Of a stretch of 64,000 bases of DNA, positions 23,343-34,754 are shown in pieces. The notes below the pieces were generated by a model. The model had not been told where the DNA came from. It was given only the letters and a program-made list of their open reading frames with translations, and searched no databases. Source of the DNA: Ceratorhiza oryzae-sativae (lineage: Eukaryota; Basidiomycota; Agaricomycetes; Cantharellales; Ceratobasidiaceae); the NCBI GenBank assembly GCA_030998015.1, contig JARWMV010000037.1, forward strand, positions 62,001 through 126,000, written 5' to 3'. Made by a program: the position numbers and the translations under genes. Numbering within the stretch: position 1 is the first letter of the stretch; the number at the start of each line of letters is the position of its first letter.

Positions 23343-23958
23343 TCCCACGTGGAAATTGCACCCCGTTCACGACAGGTTCAGAGCACGCACAGCCGAGTGG
23401 CAAGGACACGAGGTTCAGGTTTGACTCATCCAAGTCATCCTCGGTCACTGGTTCTCCGACGCTTACAGCCTCAAACACCATTCATACAGGCTAGGCAACA
23501 TCCCTGGCCCCTAGTGTTCCTGCGACGACACCACCCTTCAGACAATAATCAAGCATGTGCTCTGGGATTATTATTATTTTTTGCATAGATATTTAAGGAC
23601 CTAGAAAGTGCTCCGGGAGTGGCCCCTTTACTCAGAGTCACGCTGGCTACTTTGCAAAGGCGCCTCCTCGTTGGAGATGGCAAAACCCTTTGGCACGATG
23701 AAGGGCTCTGATCGATTTCCTCAAGGATTCTGGCGCTTTCCGCTTCCCTCACGATCGCTCTGATGTGTAGTTTTGTTATGTTTCTCGTTCTGACCTCGTG
23801 GCCATGGTCTGCCTTAAGTACGTCTTTTGGCCATTTGACCTCTGTCCCCCCTTCCGCCCGCTTGTGTTCTGCTTTACTCGTTCGTCCTTTTTTGTTGTGT
23901 CAGACTGGTTCGACCTTTGTGTTCGTGTAGGTCTTTAAATATCTAGCAAAAAAAAAAG
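23343..23958 (+). mobile_element. 5'-truncated LINE (non-LTR retrotransposon) 3' end
   Basis: The translated 5' part matches the C-terminal region of a non-LTR pol, with VILGHWFSDAYSLKHHSYRL followed by CSCDDTTLQTI, the cysteine/histidine tail seen in fungal LINE polyproteins; stops interrupt it. It ends in the shared 3' tail (GGTTCGACCTTTGTGTTCGT) and an A10 run. It is flanked by GTATCGGTCACCTG at 23,329-23,342 and 23,959-23,972. Related copies lie at 43.2-44.5 kb and 44.5-45.8 kb on the minus strand. Confidence 0.82.
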
Positions 23959-23972
23959 GTATCGGTCACCTG

Positions 23973-24083
23973 AGCCCTCCTTTTTCACTCATCTGCTCGC
24001 ACTTTCCTCTTTCTCTCTCCTCCGAGCGGTTTGACCTAGTGTTCATGTAGCTCGTTATATATGAATAATAATAATAATAAAAA
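23973..24083 (+). mobile_element. Second, shorter LINE copy at the same target
   Basis: Only about 110 bases remain: the tail motif GTTTGACCTAGTGTTCATGT and an (ATA)n A-rich end at 24,064-24,083. The same 14-bp target repeat GTATCGGTCACCTG stands on both sides (23,959-23,972 and 24,084-24,097). This shows a second insertion at the duplicated target. Confidence 0.78.
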
Positions 24084-24097
24084 GTATCGGTCACCTG

Positions 24098-24871
24098 ACC
24101 TTACGAGTTGCTTGATAGTATACCCCACCACCCGATTTGAATAGGTTAGGCTAGACTGCGGAATTTTGTGAGAACTACAGGCCACTCCGCCACTGTATCC
24201 TGACTCAACAAGCCATAGGAAATCACTGAAAGCAATATGAGCGCTGTATCTCAGGCGGAATTTCGACCCAACGGGTGGGCCTCGCTGCTCTTTCTCCCAT
24301 TGGCTCTCTCCGCCCGAACCGCCACAGGTAGATATCCACGCTCATCAATTCATCACAGATTGCCTGTGTCACCCGCAGCATTAGCTCTGGGTGCTGTTAT
24401 TGGAGAATGATCTGGATGTGTAATTGACTGCGGCGATGCATTTTACTAGAACGGGTCATATGTGAAAGAGCGGGCATGGGGTTTGGGCAGTTATCTCTTG
24501 TCACCTTCTCGAACAACCAAAATTCCAGGATGCCAACTCTTCCGGTGTAACTCAAGAGCGGACCCGCGCTTGACTTTGACCCCTAAGGTATCTCTCGAAA
24601 ATCGCACAGCCTCGTTCTGGTGGCGGAAGCGAGGTACTCGTTTCGGTTTGGGCACACGATTCGACCAATCACCTGTGAAGCGAATCATGTCTTCCTGTAT
24701 ATATCTTGTCCGTTCATGCTTGATGGAAATTCACCAGCCGGGTATTTTGGCATCTTCCTGGCTTGGCATACGGGAGGCAAGACGACTTCGAAACTACTGG
24801 GGCTCTCTTAGATTGATATCCTCGAACTCGCTTCCCTACTCATCTTCACGTCTTCGAAAGAATTGTTCGAA
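24098..24871. other. Unresolved sequence upstream of membrane-protein copy B
   Basis: An ATG at 24,238 opens about 31 codons with a hydrophobic run (WASLLFLPLALSA) that meets a GTAGAT donor-like site. This could be a leader exon of an unknown gene or the true start of copy B. A frame at 24,462-25,022 has no recognisable content. I could not join these to anything with confidence. Confidence 0.25.
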
Positions 24872-27800
24872 ATGGCTTATAATACCGTCTACGAGATGTC
24901 ACCAAAGCGACCCACCGCCGCAAAGGTGCCATTTCCGACTTCAGAACTTTCGACTATTCGCTCTCCCACACGAAGTCCTGATCCCCGTAGCCCCGGATAC
25001 TTTCAATCCAATTCGTCATTAGACCTCCTAAGTCCTTACTCAGCCGCGGAGCACACCTCACATTGTGATCATACCCAGCGGAGGTTACCTGTTTCACACT
25101 CATCGATTTGGAGGCACTATGGCTCATTCGAAGGGCTGATCCCAGGTGCGGCTGAAGCGGTGCGTTCGCGAGCTAAATGGGTGATGCCAGTCGATACATA
25201 TCCTATTTCATTAGGCATCGCCTCTCCTCACCCCTCTTACGCCTGGACGGCAGCCTCCAGCCCGCTTACCGACAGTTCCTATCCCTCGAACACTGTTGAA
25301 CAGCCCATGGTCAATTGAAGGCACGGGGATTATGTCCAATTTTGAACCCATCCCAATCAAGCCGCTAATTGTGCACACTTTGCTTTGGTGAGTTTAAGCA
25401 TATCTCAACGTTGGTACGGAATTCAACTAAAAATAACGATTCCAAGTTTGGTTGCTTTTCCTTTCGTTTATATTCTATCTTATATCGGCTCTGGCAAAAG
25501 TCTTTTCTGGAGCAGAGCAATTGTTGGGGCTGTGTCTAGTATTGTAGGACTGACCTTGGGTTATAACCTTGTTCAGCTCTCTCGAAGAGGAATAGAAGCT
25601 GTTGGTACGCATCCCTACTATTAAATCACGTCCATTAGAAACTCAATTTGAATCAGTCTGGGCTACAATCATACACGAGTCGACGCATTCAGACGGCGGA
25701 GTTACTCTAGGACAACTGGATAGCTATATTATTGATCCGAGCAGTCCCATGCGCGCCATTTGTTTGCTGCTTCGTCGAGCCCTCCTTCATACAGGGGCCA
25801 AAAGAAACATTCGCAGAAGATACGAGTATGTTATCAAAAATGCTCTTCCAAGCATCGGCTAACTATTTGACAGCCGTACTCCGTGGACATTCTTCATCAT
25901 AATTTTCCTTATTGTCGCAGTTGTGTCTGCTTGTTTGATGTTCCTTTTTGCCCGAATCATCGGTATATCCACACAACAAGAGGCAAGCCATTTCTGCACG
26001 CGTGCCTGTATGTCGCTGACCTTGAGAGTAGCGACAATTGCAGAAGTACACTGAAACTACCGTCTTTGGCGATCTTTCCCCAACGGACACCGAGCGGGCG
26101 GCTGCACTCCTTGGACAGGTCTATAACGTACGTTTCTTACGGCTGTGTGAACAACGTAGGGTACATACTAAAGCCATCCTAGAATTACAACTTGACTTGG
26201 TCGCTGATCCCCTTAGCCTCTGGAGGGGTCATACCAATCGGCCGGTCGTTTACCGAAAACCGCTTAAAGCTGGACCGTAACGCCGCGAATAACGTCACCG
26301 ACACAGTCTATTTCGCGGAAACATATCCAGCCCAACTTACTGAAAACGGGCTCGGCTTCGGTACATTTGCCAACCAACACAAGGCCGTGCTATCGGAGGT
26401 CCGGTCGCCAGTTACTGAGTCGCGTGGCCATACATTGAGGTGGCCTCGATGGGGTATTCGAGCCGGGTGTATGGTCCTCGATGAGCTTGATAAATATCTG
26501 TAAGAAGCTCTTTAGATGGAATCAAATCTTTACTAACGGCATCTTCCTTCAGCGTGCCGTTTTCTCCGATGAATAACATGACCTACTTATTTGTACCCAA
26601 AACGGCGATGTACTCGCTTTTCGCCTCTATGGATATCCGTTATCCGGGCCTACCTCCTGTTAATTTCACGTCAGTTATGATGCCGGGAGATTCTCCTCCT
26701 TCAAACATAGTTCAGGCCGACACTGCCGTTGCAGGTGAGATTTTCGCTCAAGACGTGTAAAAGCGACCGCATAACACGATATCAGCCAGGTGGTGGCCAA
26801 ATGGAGTCGCGCACTCGTTCAAGTCGGTTCCGGTCTCCGATGGCTCAGATGGGAGCGGCTGGATCCAAGTTGATATTGTGCTCGTACGGCTACACCAGTC
26901 ATACGCCCCAAATGGCAGGTTCAGTGTGTATGCGCATCCGGATCCCGATAGTGCATCCTCGGCAGTAGGATATGACGCGGCGATCTGTGTAGAAGAGTTC
27001 AAGTCTTACATGGTCGATGCGTATAACAACGTGGGTAGCACCTCCTCGAAGTGATAAATTCTAACTATATGTACGGCATAGACTGCCAGCACGCCGACTA
27101 CAATGGGTCTTGTTCATCGCGGCTTGGATTTTGACGAACCAGTATATGCGTCACAGCCAACCATGAGCCAAAATGGCGTTCAGTGGGGAGTTGACTCGAA
27201 GGGAAAAGCTCCAGCCTTTCGGGTCGCATACATCAATTCTCGCAACGTAATGCTGAAGGATAATGGACGTGACTTTTACTATGTTCCGAATCCCACAGTA
27301 AGTGCAACCACTATGTGAACTGTCCCATGAATTGAGTAAGAATCGCATCACCAGTTGATTTCATTCACAAATGGGTCAGGTGCCTACGAGTACACAAAGC
27401 TGGACCCCTTGCGCACTGCGGCTGCAATCGCCCGGGCTGATTCGCAAAATCTTGTGCGTTTATTGAATGAGAACACTGCTTTATACTGATTGTGCTACTT
27501 GTTAGTTGCCTTATCTGGCTGGAAGTCAACCGGTGGTCGCTCGACGTTATCCCGATAACGTAACTATATATTCCAAGTCATCTTTAACCCATGAAAGCTT
27601 ACCAAGACATTAGACAGTGGCATACGTTAAAGTATCCAAGTTATGGCTAGGTGTACTTCTCTTCAGTACGCTTTTTTTGTTCCCCTGACTAGGAAAATTG
27701 CTTAATATTCGATGGTAGATATGCTAGTTCTGGGTTATGTAGTTACCATATTTGTGCCAAGGTTGCCTCTCGGGTTACCAAGGCGAGACTTTGGTGTGTT

Positions 27801-28055
27801 CTCGTGGCTAGCGGCAATCGATGGTGAGTTGTGCCGTAGCCACTTGGTTGAGTACGTCTCTGATTAAACTCGATAGGTGATGCAATTGTCGGCATACCAA
27901 GTGGTATTGGCAGACACGAACACCTCGAAGCACTCAAACAACGAGGAAAAGATGTCAAAGTGCGCTACGCCGCCCCCGACGAGAGATACTGGACGCTTTC
28001 GGAGACAGAGAGAGCCCATAGGGAATTTTTTGAACGGCAATATACTATTGCTTAA
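24872..28055 (+). CDS. Multi-exon membrane protein, copy B (paralogue of copy A)
   Basis: It has the same exon order as the gene at 18,021. Shared blocks include SPLLTPLTPG with LPTVPIP, FEPIPIKPLIVHTLL (A: FEPVPVKSLVIHSAL), KSLFWSRAIVGAV, WATIIHEST (A: WATIIHESM), PWTFFIIIFLIVAVVSACL, ENRLKLDRNAANNVTDT, NNMTYLFVPKTAMYS, GLVHRGLDFDEPV and GRHEHLEALKQRGKDVKVRY; the stop is at 28,053-28,055. The first exon does not align clearly with copy A and its start (24,872 or 24,896) is uncertain. The middle and end look intact, so both copies may be expressed. No function is known to me; the topology is as described for copy A. Confidence 0.75.
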
Positions 28056-28390
28056 ATAAATTCGCTGTTATGACTCGATGGGGTGATTCACCTTTTGCCG
28101 CGGGGGGGTTAAATCGCTCCGACGTGTGAATCGGAGACTGATGATTCCGCACTGCCAGTCCGAAGCTTTGCGCACCCGTTAAACGAGGGTGATTATTGAT
28201 CCAGAAGGTGTAAGTAAGAGTGAATTGACAATTGATTATTCAAAAAGGTACTTCGGCCGTACTAGGCCTTGCACCAACTACTATTACAACCTCCTTGAGG
28301 CAGATCGAACAACAGTGCTGGAATCGTAATGTACATCAAACCCAACTAAAATTACATAAATGTAAGTCAACAATAAAGGGGGATGCATAG
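28056..28390. other. Intergenic, convergent 3' ends
   Basis: About 335 bases between the stop of copy B and the end of the first small minus-strand gene, with a G7 run near 28,102. Nothing recognised. Confidence 0.4.
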
Positions 28391-28814
28391 TTACCGGAGA
28401 GTGCGTGCCGAATGACTCCCAGTCTGTCGTTCGCCGGTAGGGCTGATATACTTTGAAAGTCCCTTAGCGTTGTGATAGCCCGTTGGAAATAATGTTAGAC
28501 ACAGGCGTTGAAAGCGTGGGGACGGGAGACTCACTCTTTGATCCATCCGGACCGCTGTAGTAAAAGCTTCCGTCTGTGTTGCTAGATGTTGAGATAACAT
28601 TAGTATTGGCACTCGAGCCCGAGATAATTTGTAGCATACATACCTGTAGTGGTAGGCGTACCGGTTAAATGCGGAGCTGCCAAAGTCATGAGAGCAGTAG
28701 TGATTACCCTGTGGCAGAGTGTTGAGCGTCAAATCGAGACACACAGGCCGACATACATACCTGCGAGTTAACGCCAGAAAAGCGATAATGAGGGAATCCC
28801 TCGTTGCATGCCAT
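28391..28814 (-). CDS. Small Gly/Ser/Tyr/Asn-rich protein, copy C (divergent)
   Basis: It can be spliced from the ATG at 28,814 (MACNEGFPHYRFSGVNSQ) into GNHYCSHDFGSSAFNRYAYH and then a (S)NTDGSFYYSGPDGSK segment, aligning exon by exon with copy A at 30.9 kb. The last exon has diverged: the coding phase set by the GTGAGT donor does not give the conserved ending, and the frame that ends at 28,391 is out of phase. The N terminus also differs from copies A and B. The gene may be fast-evolving or decaying. No signal peptide or membrane span. Function unknown. Confidence 0.55.
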
Positions 28815-29663
28815 GCTGTGATGTGCAAACTAGAAAGGGTGACTTGAGCAGCTTAGGTTGATCAAACGGATATTGCTTATCTGCTCCTCGTAAGGGCGGG
28901 GGTGGGTACCGGATTAGCGTTAAAGAGGGGATGTGTGGAAATCGTGGAGAACACGGCCATTTATGCACTCAGGCTGTGGCTGATGATATGCGTGCCAGAT
29001 CCGCGAATCCGCGAGTCACAGATTGCAAGGCTTGTCATTGGTCGGTTGGCTGAAGTTGCATGGCGAGAATCTGCCAGTCCAGAACGCGATTTGCCCATGC
29101 CGATGTTTCTTCGGATTAAGCCATGTGACACTTCCTTCAACTGCCTTGTTGGGCTGGATGTTTATTGATACAATTGCCCGGGCGGATATGTGAGGAGTTT
29201 TCTCATAGGCGGCCGGACGCCAACATACTACGTAAAGTCGGCTCGGTATATATAATGCACAAATAGGGCGTTCGCACATCCAAATTTAAGTGCTCAAGCC
29301 GACTCGGAACCTCGAGATGACTCATTATGCCATATCACATCAGCACTGCTTGGTATTGTACAGTACCATTTCAGGTCAAATGAACATTGGACGAGGTCTT
29401 TCAACCAATAGCATTTAGACTACCCCGATCGAGGCCGCCTCATCTTTGTTTAGAGGACCCTGCGTGTCGGGTTCGATTGACAGAGACCAACGGATTGCCT
29501 GCATGTGGGTGGTATTTATTAACCGACATACTGAATGACTTGCTCTACGATCCCAAGAATCAACTCCAGCCTGATCCGAAACATCCTCCCAAGTCGATTT
29601 AAATCATGGTACAAAACAAAAATCGATCAGCAAGATGCAAAAAATGGCTACGACGTAACCACG
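28815..29663. other. Spacer between small-gene copies C and B
   Basis: About 850 bases, with a TATATAAT-like site near 29,250 that could be a promoter element for copy C or another transcript. No protein content recognised. Confidence 0.3.
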
Positions 29664-30071
29664 CTATCTGCGATGGCCATTGCTCTCGGTCCGACCTGCA
29701 CCGCCCGGACTCGGATATTTGGCAAAATCTTGTAATCGGTTGAAGTCGGATGGATCAGTACGGGCAATGGGGAGAATGCAAGTAAATGTATACATTGAGC
29801 CGTTTGCATTGTTGTCGTAGTAACTTTCGTTGGAATTGCTTCAAAAAGATATGATATCAGCATCCACGCCACGAAAAGATCAGTAGATTGCGGCCACATA
29901 CCTGTAGCGGTATGGATTCTGGTTCGGGGCTGAGCTACCATGGTCACGAGAGCAACAATGATTGCGTTACAACCTGTCTCCTGGGCCTACGTTGTCTCAA
30001 CTTACATCGGACCAAGTCGCCTGCGAGTTTGTAGGGTGATTTCGGCAAGTATATCCTGTTCCAGACGACAT
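29664..30071 (-). pseudogene. Small Gly/Ser/Tyr/Asn-rich gene, copy B, degenerate
   Basis: The ATG at 30,071 gives MSSGTGYTCRNHPTNSQ (copy A: MSSGKGYSYNGSGTNSQ). The next block reads NHCCSRDHGSSAPNQNPYRY and then NSNESYYDNNANGS. Toward the end a piece with GRTESNGHRR and a stop at 29,664-29,666 matches copy A's ending. The first intron would be only about 33 nt, and the third exon runs into sequence without the conserved YYNSGSGS part. I read it as a decaying duplicate. Confidence 0.65.
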
Positions 30072-30504
30072 CACAAGGGCGAGGAGACATATGTAAAACG
30101 TCATGAAATCCCGGATAGGATGCTCATACCCGATTGACGTCGAGAGGCCGACCGGGAGCGGTTTATACCTGCCTAGAGGGGTATTTTCTTTTCCTTTTTC
30201 ATTTTGGATGGAGAAATATGGATGGCTTTCATTATTTCAGGGCGACCTGTTTAAAAACCGCCTTCCTTTGAACATCAGTCGACACTACCTTTTCCTGAAC
30301 ACACTTGGAACACGTGCACCGGTGGTTTGACCATGGCGAACAAGACCAAAGTGACCCACCTTGACACTAGCCTTGACGTTGGCAGCGATCGCTCCGACCG
30401 CAACGCTTGGCGTGTTTGTGCATTTCGGCTTGGCTTATAGACCGGGCCGAACAGAGTCTCAAACGATGCTTCATTGATTCCGACAAGTACATATCACATC
30501 AATA

Positions 30505-30926
30505 TCACTTGGACGAACGACTGCCGTTGCTCTCGGTCCATCCTCCGCCGCTCGGGCTAGTGTAACTCGCAGACCCGCTTCCGCTGTTGTAATCTAGTCA
30601 AGATCGATGAGTATGAATAGACGAGGAGAAAAAAAAACAAGATCAGATTCATACAGCTGGATCCATCGGGGTTACTGTAGTAATAGCTCCCGTTGGAGTT
30701 GCTGCACGCAGGTTGCCTGGTCAGCTACCAAGATCGCAGCGAGCGCATGAAGCAACGTACCCGTAGTGGTAAGAGTTTTGGTTGGGGGCGGAGCTACCAT
30801 AATCGCGCGAGCAGTAATGATTTCCCTATAAACCGATTCTCAGTAAACGGACGCGATTCGATTGCGCATATATACCTGCGAGTTTGTACCAGACCCGTTG
30901 TACGAGTATCCCTTTCCAGATGACAT
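30505..30926 (-). CDS. Small Gly/Ser/Tyr/Asn-rich protein, copy A (intact)
   Basis: Four exons splice cleanly: MSSGKGYSYNGSGTNSQ, then GNHYCSRDYGSSAPNQNSYH, then NSNGSYYYSNPDGSS, then a YYNSGSGSASYTSPSGGGW ending, with the stop at 30,505-30,507. The product is about 83 residues, hydrophilic, with no signal peptide, membrane span or cysteine framework (one Cys). Intron donors and acceptors are canonical and the phases agree. I believe similar small Tyr/Ser/Asn-rich proteins are widespread in fungi, but I know of no function and assign none. Two further copies lie downstream on the same strand. Confidence 0.75.
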
Positions 30927-31232
30927 GTTTGAAGGCTTATGAGCGATAAGAACAAGAGGATAGATACAGTCAGGAGGACTTGCGTACTTGATACGATAGT
31001 GAGATGGTGTGGTGGATGGGGTCAAGAGTTGGATCAGTCCTTGCGAGTCTTTATACCATTTTAGTCAACTGGTTTTCCCCTTCTATCTATAATCAGGGTC
31101 CAGTCATTCCCATCAAGACTGGCAGGATGAATCGCAACTTTTACGACGCACAAAGCTTCCCAAAAGAATGAAATGGATTGAAAAATGATGGACAATAGCA
31201 ATGAAATAAAATAAAATAGCTCGATTACTCCA

Positions 31233-32318
31233 TCAAACCTTTTCGCGGTGCGTTTCCTGCATGGGCATTTCGTCACTCGCTCCGTCGCGAGGTCCATACT
31301 TTTCCAGCTCGCTCCGTCTCCAGATGCGGTTGCGGACCCAGGTAATACACCAGACAATGGCGAATATGACGACCGCCGCTGCTGCAATTCCAACGATGTA
31401 GGCAGCAAGCATCGGGCCTTGCTTCTTAGGGTCGAGGAACGAATAGGCTGCACGAGTTTGAAATGAGCTCATGTATCATTCAGACCCTAACCGAGCACGT
31501 ACTGTAGAATCCTTGGGTCGCATGGGTAATATATGCGACACCAACATATCCTCCCAACAGGAGGATCAGGAACGGAACATGGGTCCACGGCATCGGTCCG
31601 ACGCGAGTGAACAAGACCTCGAACAATGCAAATACCGAGTTCATTGCGTGGACGGTGATGTTATTCCAAGCTGTTGGAAATGGAATCAGGATCGGCAGCT
31701 GCGGGTCTCCAAGATCGTCGCTTACTCGAGTAACGTGATTGGAATGTGGAGGAAGATGCCAATAGCACCCAGTAAACGACTGTGACGATAAAGGCTTGTC
31801 CAAAGAGTCAGCACCGTGTTCATCGGCTGGAAAGGCAGACTTACGAAAAGTGGTGACCGTAGACCACAAGAGCAGATGCAAGAACTGCAGGAATCGGGGC
31901 CACCGTTGCAAGGGGTATTCGTATCGGGCGCCAGAGTGGGTATGAAAGCGGCGGATATGTCGAGCATAAGCAATGGTTTGCACCGAGGCAGCCCACATGT
32001 ACGAGCAGAGGCCGATGTAGCAGAGGTTGGTAAAGTAGGAGAAGAAGCTGATGCAGACCCAAGGGTAAGCCAGCGTCAACAGGAAGAGCAGGGTGCTCAC
32101 CTATCAATGGTGTCCGTCTCGACGCTCTGCCAGACAATGTTGACAACCAGGGCGGTCAAGGAGTAGACGGCGAGCGCTGTGCGGATCGCAGCAAGCGCTG
32201 TGGGCGACATGACATGGGAGGTGACAAGACTGCATGTTGGGTCGAATGGCGATTGGACGCCAAGCGAGGCGAAGATGCGCATGGCGGGGGTCGGCTGCAA
32301 CGGCGTATACTCTGGCAT
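31233..32318 (-). CDS. FAR-17a/AIG1-like multi-pass membrane protein
   Basis: Five exons read from the ATG at 32,318. They show ALAVYSLTALVVNIVWQSV, FFSYFTNLCYIGLCSYMWA, RFLQFLHLLLWSTVTTF, IVTVVYWVLLASS, WNNITVHAMNSVFALFEVLF, HVPFLILLLGGYVGVAYITH and, last, AAYIVGIAAAAVVIFAIVWC. The W-x-N-x-x-x-H-A-M-N pattern and ATQGFYTYSFLDP resemble the FAR-17a/AIG1 family (human AIG1 and ADTRP hydrolyse fatty-acid esters of hydroxy fatty acids with a Thr/His pair). Whether the fungal protein has that activity is inference. Introns are about 50-55 nt; for example the 50-nt one after TVTTF restores the IVTVVYW span. The stop is at 31,233-31,235. It is divergent from the dioxygenase gene at 33,056. Confidence 0.78.
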
Positions 32319-33055
32319 CCACGGCGGTCACTCGACGGGCGGGCTCCAATGTCTCCTGCTTAAAGAGACATGGGGGGGGCACGGCGAGTCTGGACGAGGC
32401 AGAGCGCAGATTTTCCTCACCGCCATCGAAACCACATGGCTCCCGACGTCTTGTCACGTGATACCCCACATTCACCTGCCCCGCAAAAATAGCACGCGAT
32501 TGCACCGGTGCCCGCATTTCGGACCGGCCGTGTTTTTCATGCCGCGCCATCCTTCAAACGGCCACTCTAAATATCAGTACACCAATAGCCTTGGTCCCAA
32601 GGTTCCCGAAATGTGGCTCCGATCAAGTGATTTAATCGGCACGGCTTGGAATCGCTTGCGACCAGCAGCCTCGACTAGATTGTCTCACATGTTTCAAATA
32701 AATCTAAAACGATGACCAGGGGAATTGGGTTCCGATACACAGAGAACACCAGACCATCGTTGAGGAATCCGCACCCCACATTTTCTTCATGCATATGCAG
32801 GCCTTTAATCCCCCACAAGGCTCAAAGCCATCGGCCTACCCATAATTCCATCAAATTTTGGAACCAATTATGCCTCTGCTATTGCTCCTGTTCGATTGCC
32901 TCCACACCCAGCATCAATCGGGGCTTTCCCCAGGTATGGACCATGCCCCGAGTTCTCTTGAAATGCGTATATAAAGCACCGCCGAGCGTTTATTTGAATC
33001 GATCGTCCTTCGAAGCCCTCGAAGCAATTCACCACTACTTCCCAACTGGCCAAGC
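32319..33055. promoter_or_regulatory. Divergent promoter region with TCACGTGA
   Basis: About 740 bases between two divergent starts. A TCACGTGA palindrome lies at 32,454-32,461, 136 bp before the AIG1-like start on the minus strand. A TATATAAA-like stretch is at 32,969-32,976, upstream of the dioxygenase. Long frames here are rich in Arg/Cys/His and I treat them as chance. Confidence 0.35.
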
Positions 33056-34445
33056 ATGCCCCGCGAATACAAATACTTGACCCGTACGTGCAAGCGCGGC
33101 AGGGAATAAACGATGTGGCTAAACACGTTGACATCAACCAAAATCAACAGCCGAACAGGTCGACTTTTTCATGAACCACGGCTATGTAGCCATAAAAAAG
33201 GCTCTCAAGGTACGCGGCACTGCCCTCGTGTCTTTGTGCGATCTGAACCCGTTCGTACCTTTCAGGAAGAATGGATCGAGCGCGTGACGCGTGACGTATG
33301 GGTCCGTCTTGGCGTCGACCCGAATGACAAGTCGACCTGGAAAGCCGAGAGGGTTAATCAACCCTGGCATCGTCGTGCCTTGGCCAAGGACATCGCTCCC
33401 AATGCTTGGGGTGCCATATGCGAGATTGTCGGAGGCGAAGACAGAATTGCAGACACCTGCAAAGAGTGGAGGGATGGTGAATAATCTTGGTTAATCCTTG
33501 GACAACTTTGACGTCAGTTGCTAGGATTAATCACGAACCTAGGCTTGGACAAGTGGGAAACGGAAGACACCAATCCACGTGAACTTGACAACTGGTAGGT
33601 GATCCAGGGTTTCCCTCATCATAACCGCTGACATCACGCCAGGCACTGCGACGGAGACTTCTTTCTTCACTTCCTGGACTCGCCAGAGCAGGGATTACTC
33701 ATTATTCCACTCTACAGCGATATCAAGGTTGGTTTCGGTCAGCTTCCCTCGTGCTTGGCTTACGCGTATAGCCTGCATAGCCACGGGGTGGCGGTACGTA
33801 TATCGCCGAGGACAGCATAGGAGTCATCGCCCGCTGGTTGCGCGACCATCCCGAGGGCGTACTTCCGGGAGGAGGAGCGGACCAGGGCAAGTTTGATTTC
33901 ATAGCACACATGAACGAATGCAACATTTTTACTGAAATGACCGGAGGTACGCACCATCATCACCTTTGGCGAGTCGAATCGGTGGTTCATATTCCCACCT
34001 CGCAGAACGCGGGGACGTGATTCTTCTGCACCCGCTTATGCTCCATTCCGCATCAAGGAATCATACGCGATCCGTACGCTTGATAACCAATCCGCCCGTC
34101 TTGCTCAAGGAGCCCTTCAACTTTAACCGAGAGGACTCTGCAGAATTTTCGTTGGTCGAGCTCAAGACACTCAAGGAGCTGGGAGTCGAAAAATACGACT
34201 TTGCTCCTGCAGTTCCAAGGCAGAGGATAGTACCGAAGCGATTGGACGCTCAAACAAAGCTCTTGGCTGAAGAACTCAAACGCAAGTCGATAGATTCGAG
34301 TTCATTTGGGCTTGTAACTGAGATATTACTAGGCATGAAAGCACACGCGGCCAAGACGGGGATCCCTGTCGATTCTGAGCATGCCAACGTAGAGCCGGAC
34401 AAACTTCGAGAATCGCTGTCCCCACCGATGGTGAAGGCCGCTTGA
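33056..34445 (+). CDS. Phytanoyl-CoA dioxygenase-like Fe(II)/2-oxoglutarate enzyme
   Basis: Exon 1 (MPREYKYLTP) joins EQVDFFMNHGYVAIKKALK, the usual PhyH N-terminal helix (Q-v-x-x-F-x-x-x-G-y-v). The metal site shows WHCDGDFFLHF (H-x-D) and the distal His lies in ILLHPLMLHSAS, after an intron near 33,948-34,008. RLITNPPVLLKEPFNF follows, where the 2-oxoglutarate-binding Arg is expected (HTRSVRLI). Enzymes of this family hydroxylate lipids or small metabolites using Fe(II), O2 and 2-oxoglutarate; the substrate here cannot be read from the sequence. Six or more exons. The stop is at 34,443-34,445. Confidence 0.8.
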
Positions 34446-34754
34446 AGGAGTGTTATGTACTGTGGAGTAATTTTTTGTATCAAACGAGTTCAAATGAAAT
34501 CACTAGTGCTATGCTGACCTGCATTACCTACGTTGAATCGTCTATACGCGTGCATCCCTGCAAATAGAAGCAACACTAAATTCATTTCCTTATTCAGCCA
34601 TCACCCCAAAACGCGGTATTGGAAATTAATCATGAGCATGGCGAAGTCGTGTCCCACCTTATATCTATCGCAGCCTGCCAGCCATCAGTTCAATCGCAAC
34701 CATCGCCAACCGCATACAAAACCCTTTCCCCTACGATACCCGGCACCTCGTACC

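Larger units (their letters stand above)
23329..24097 (+). repeat. Triple 14-bp target repeat GTATCGGTCACCTG
   Basis: Exact copies at 23,329-23,342, 23,959-23,972 and 24,084-24,097 bracket two LINE 3' ends. Successive target-primed insertions at one site are the simplest explanation. Confidence 0.85.

Noticed and set aside
29455..29490. Possible tRNA B-box (GGTTCGATTGA)
   Set aside because: No A-box at the right distance and no cloverleaf could be formed by eye.
31940..31975. An 18-nt GTAAGT...CCAG segment as a tiny intron in the AIG1-like gene
   Set aside because: Too short to splice. A 50-nt intron using the same donor and a later AAG acceptor restores the conserved IVTVVYW span.
32104..32550. 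Long minus-strand frame over the AIG1-like 5' end, and a plus-strand frame at 32,179-32,715
   Set aside because: Both overlap the first exon of the membrane protein and its promoter, and neither has domain content.
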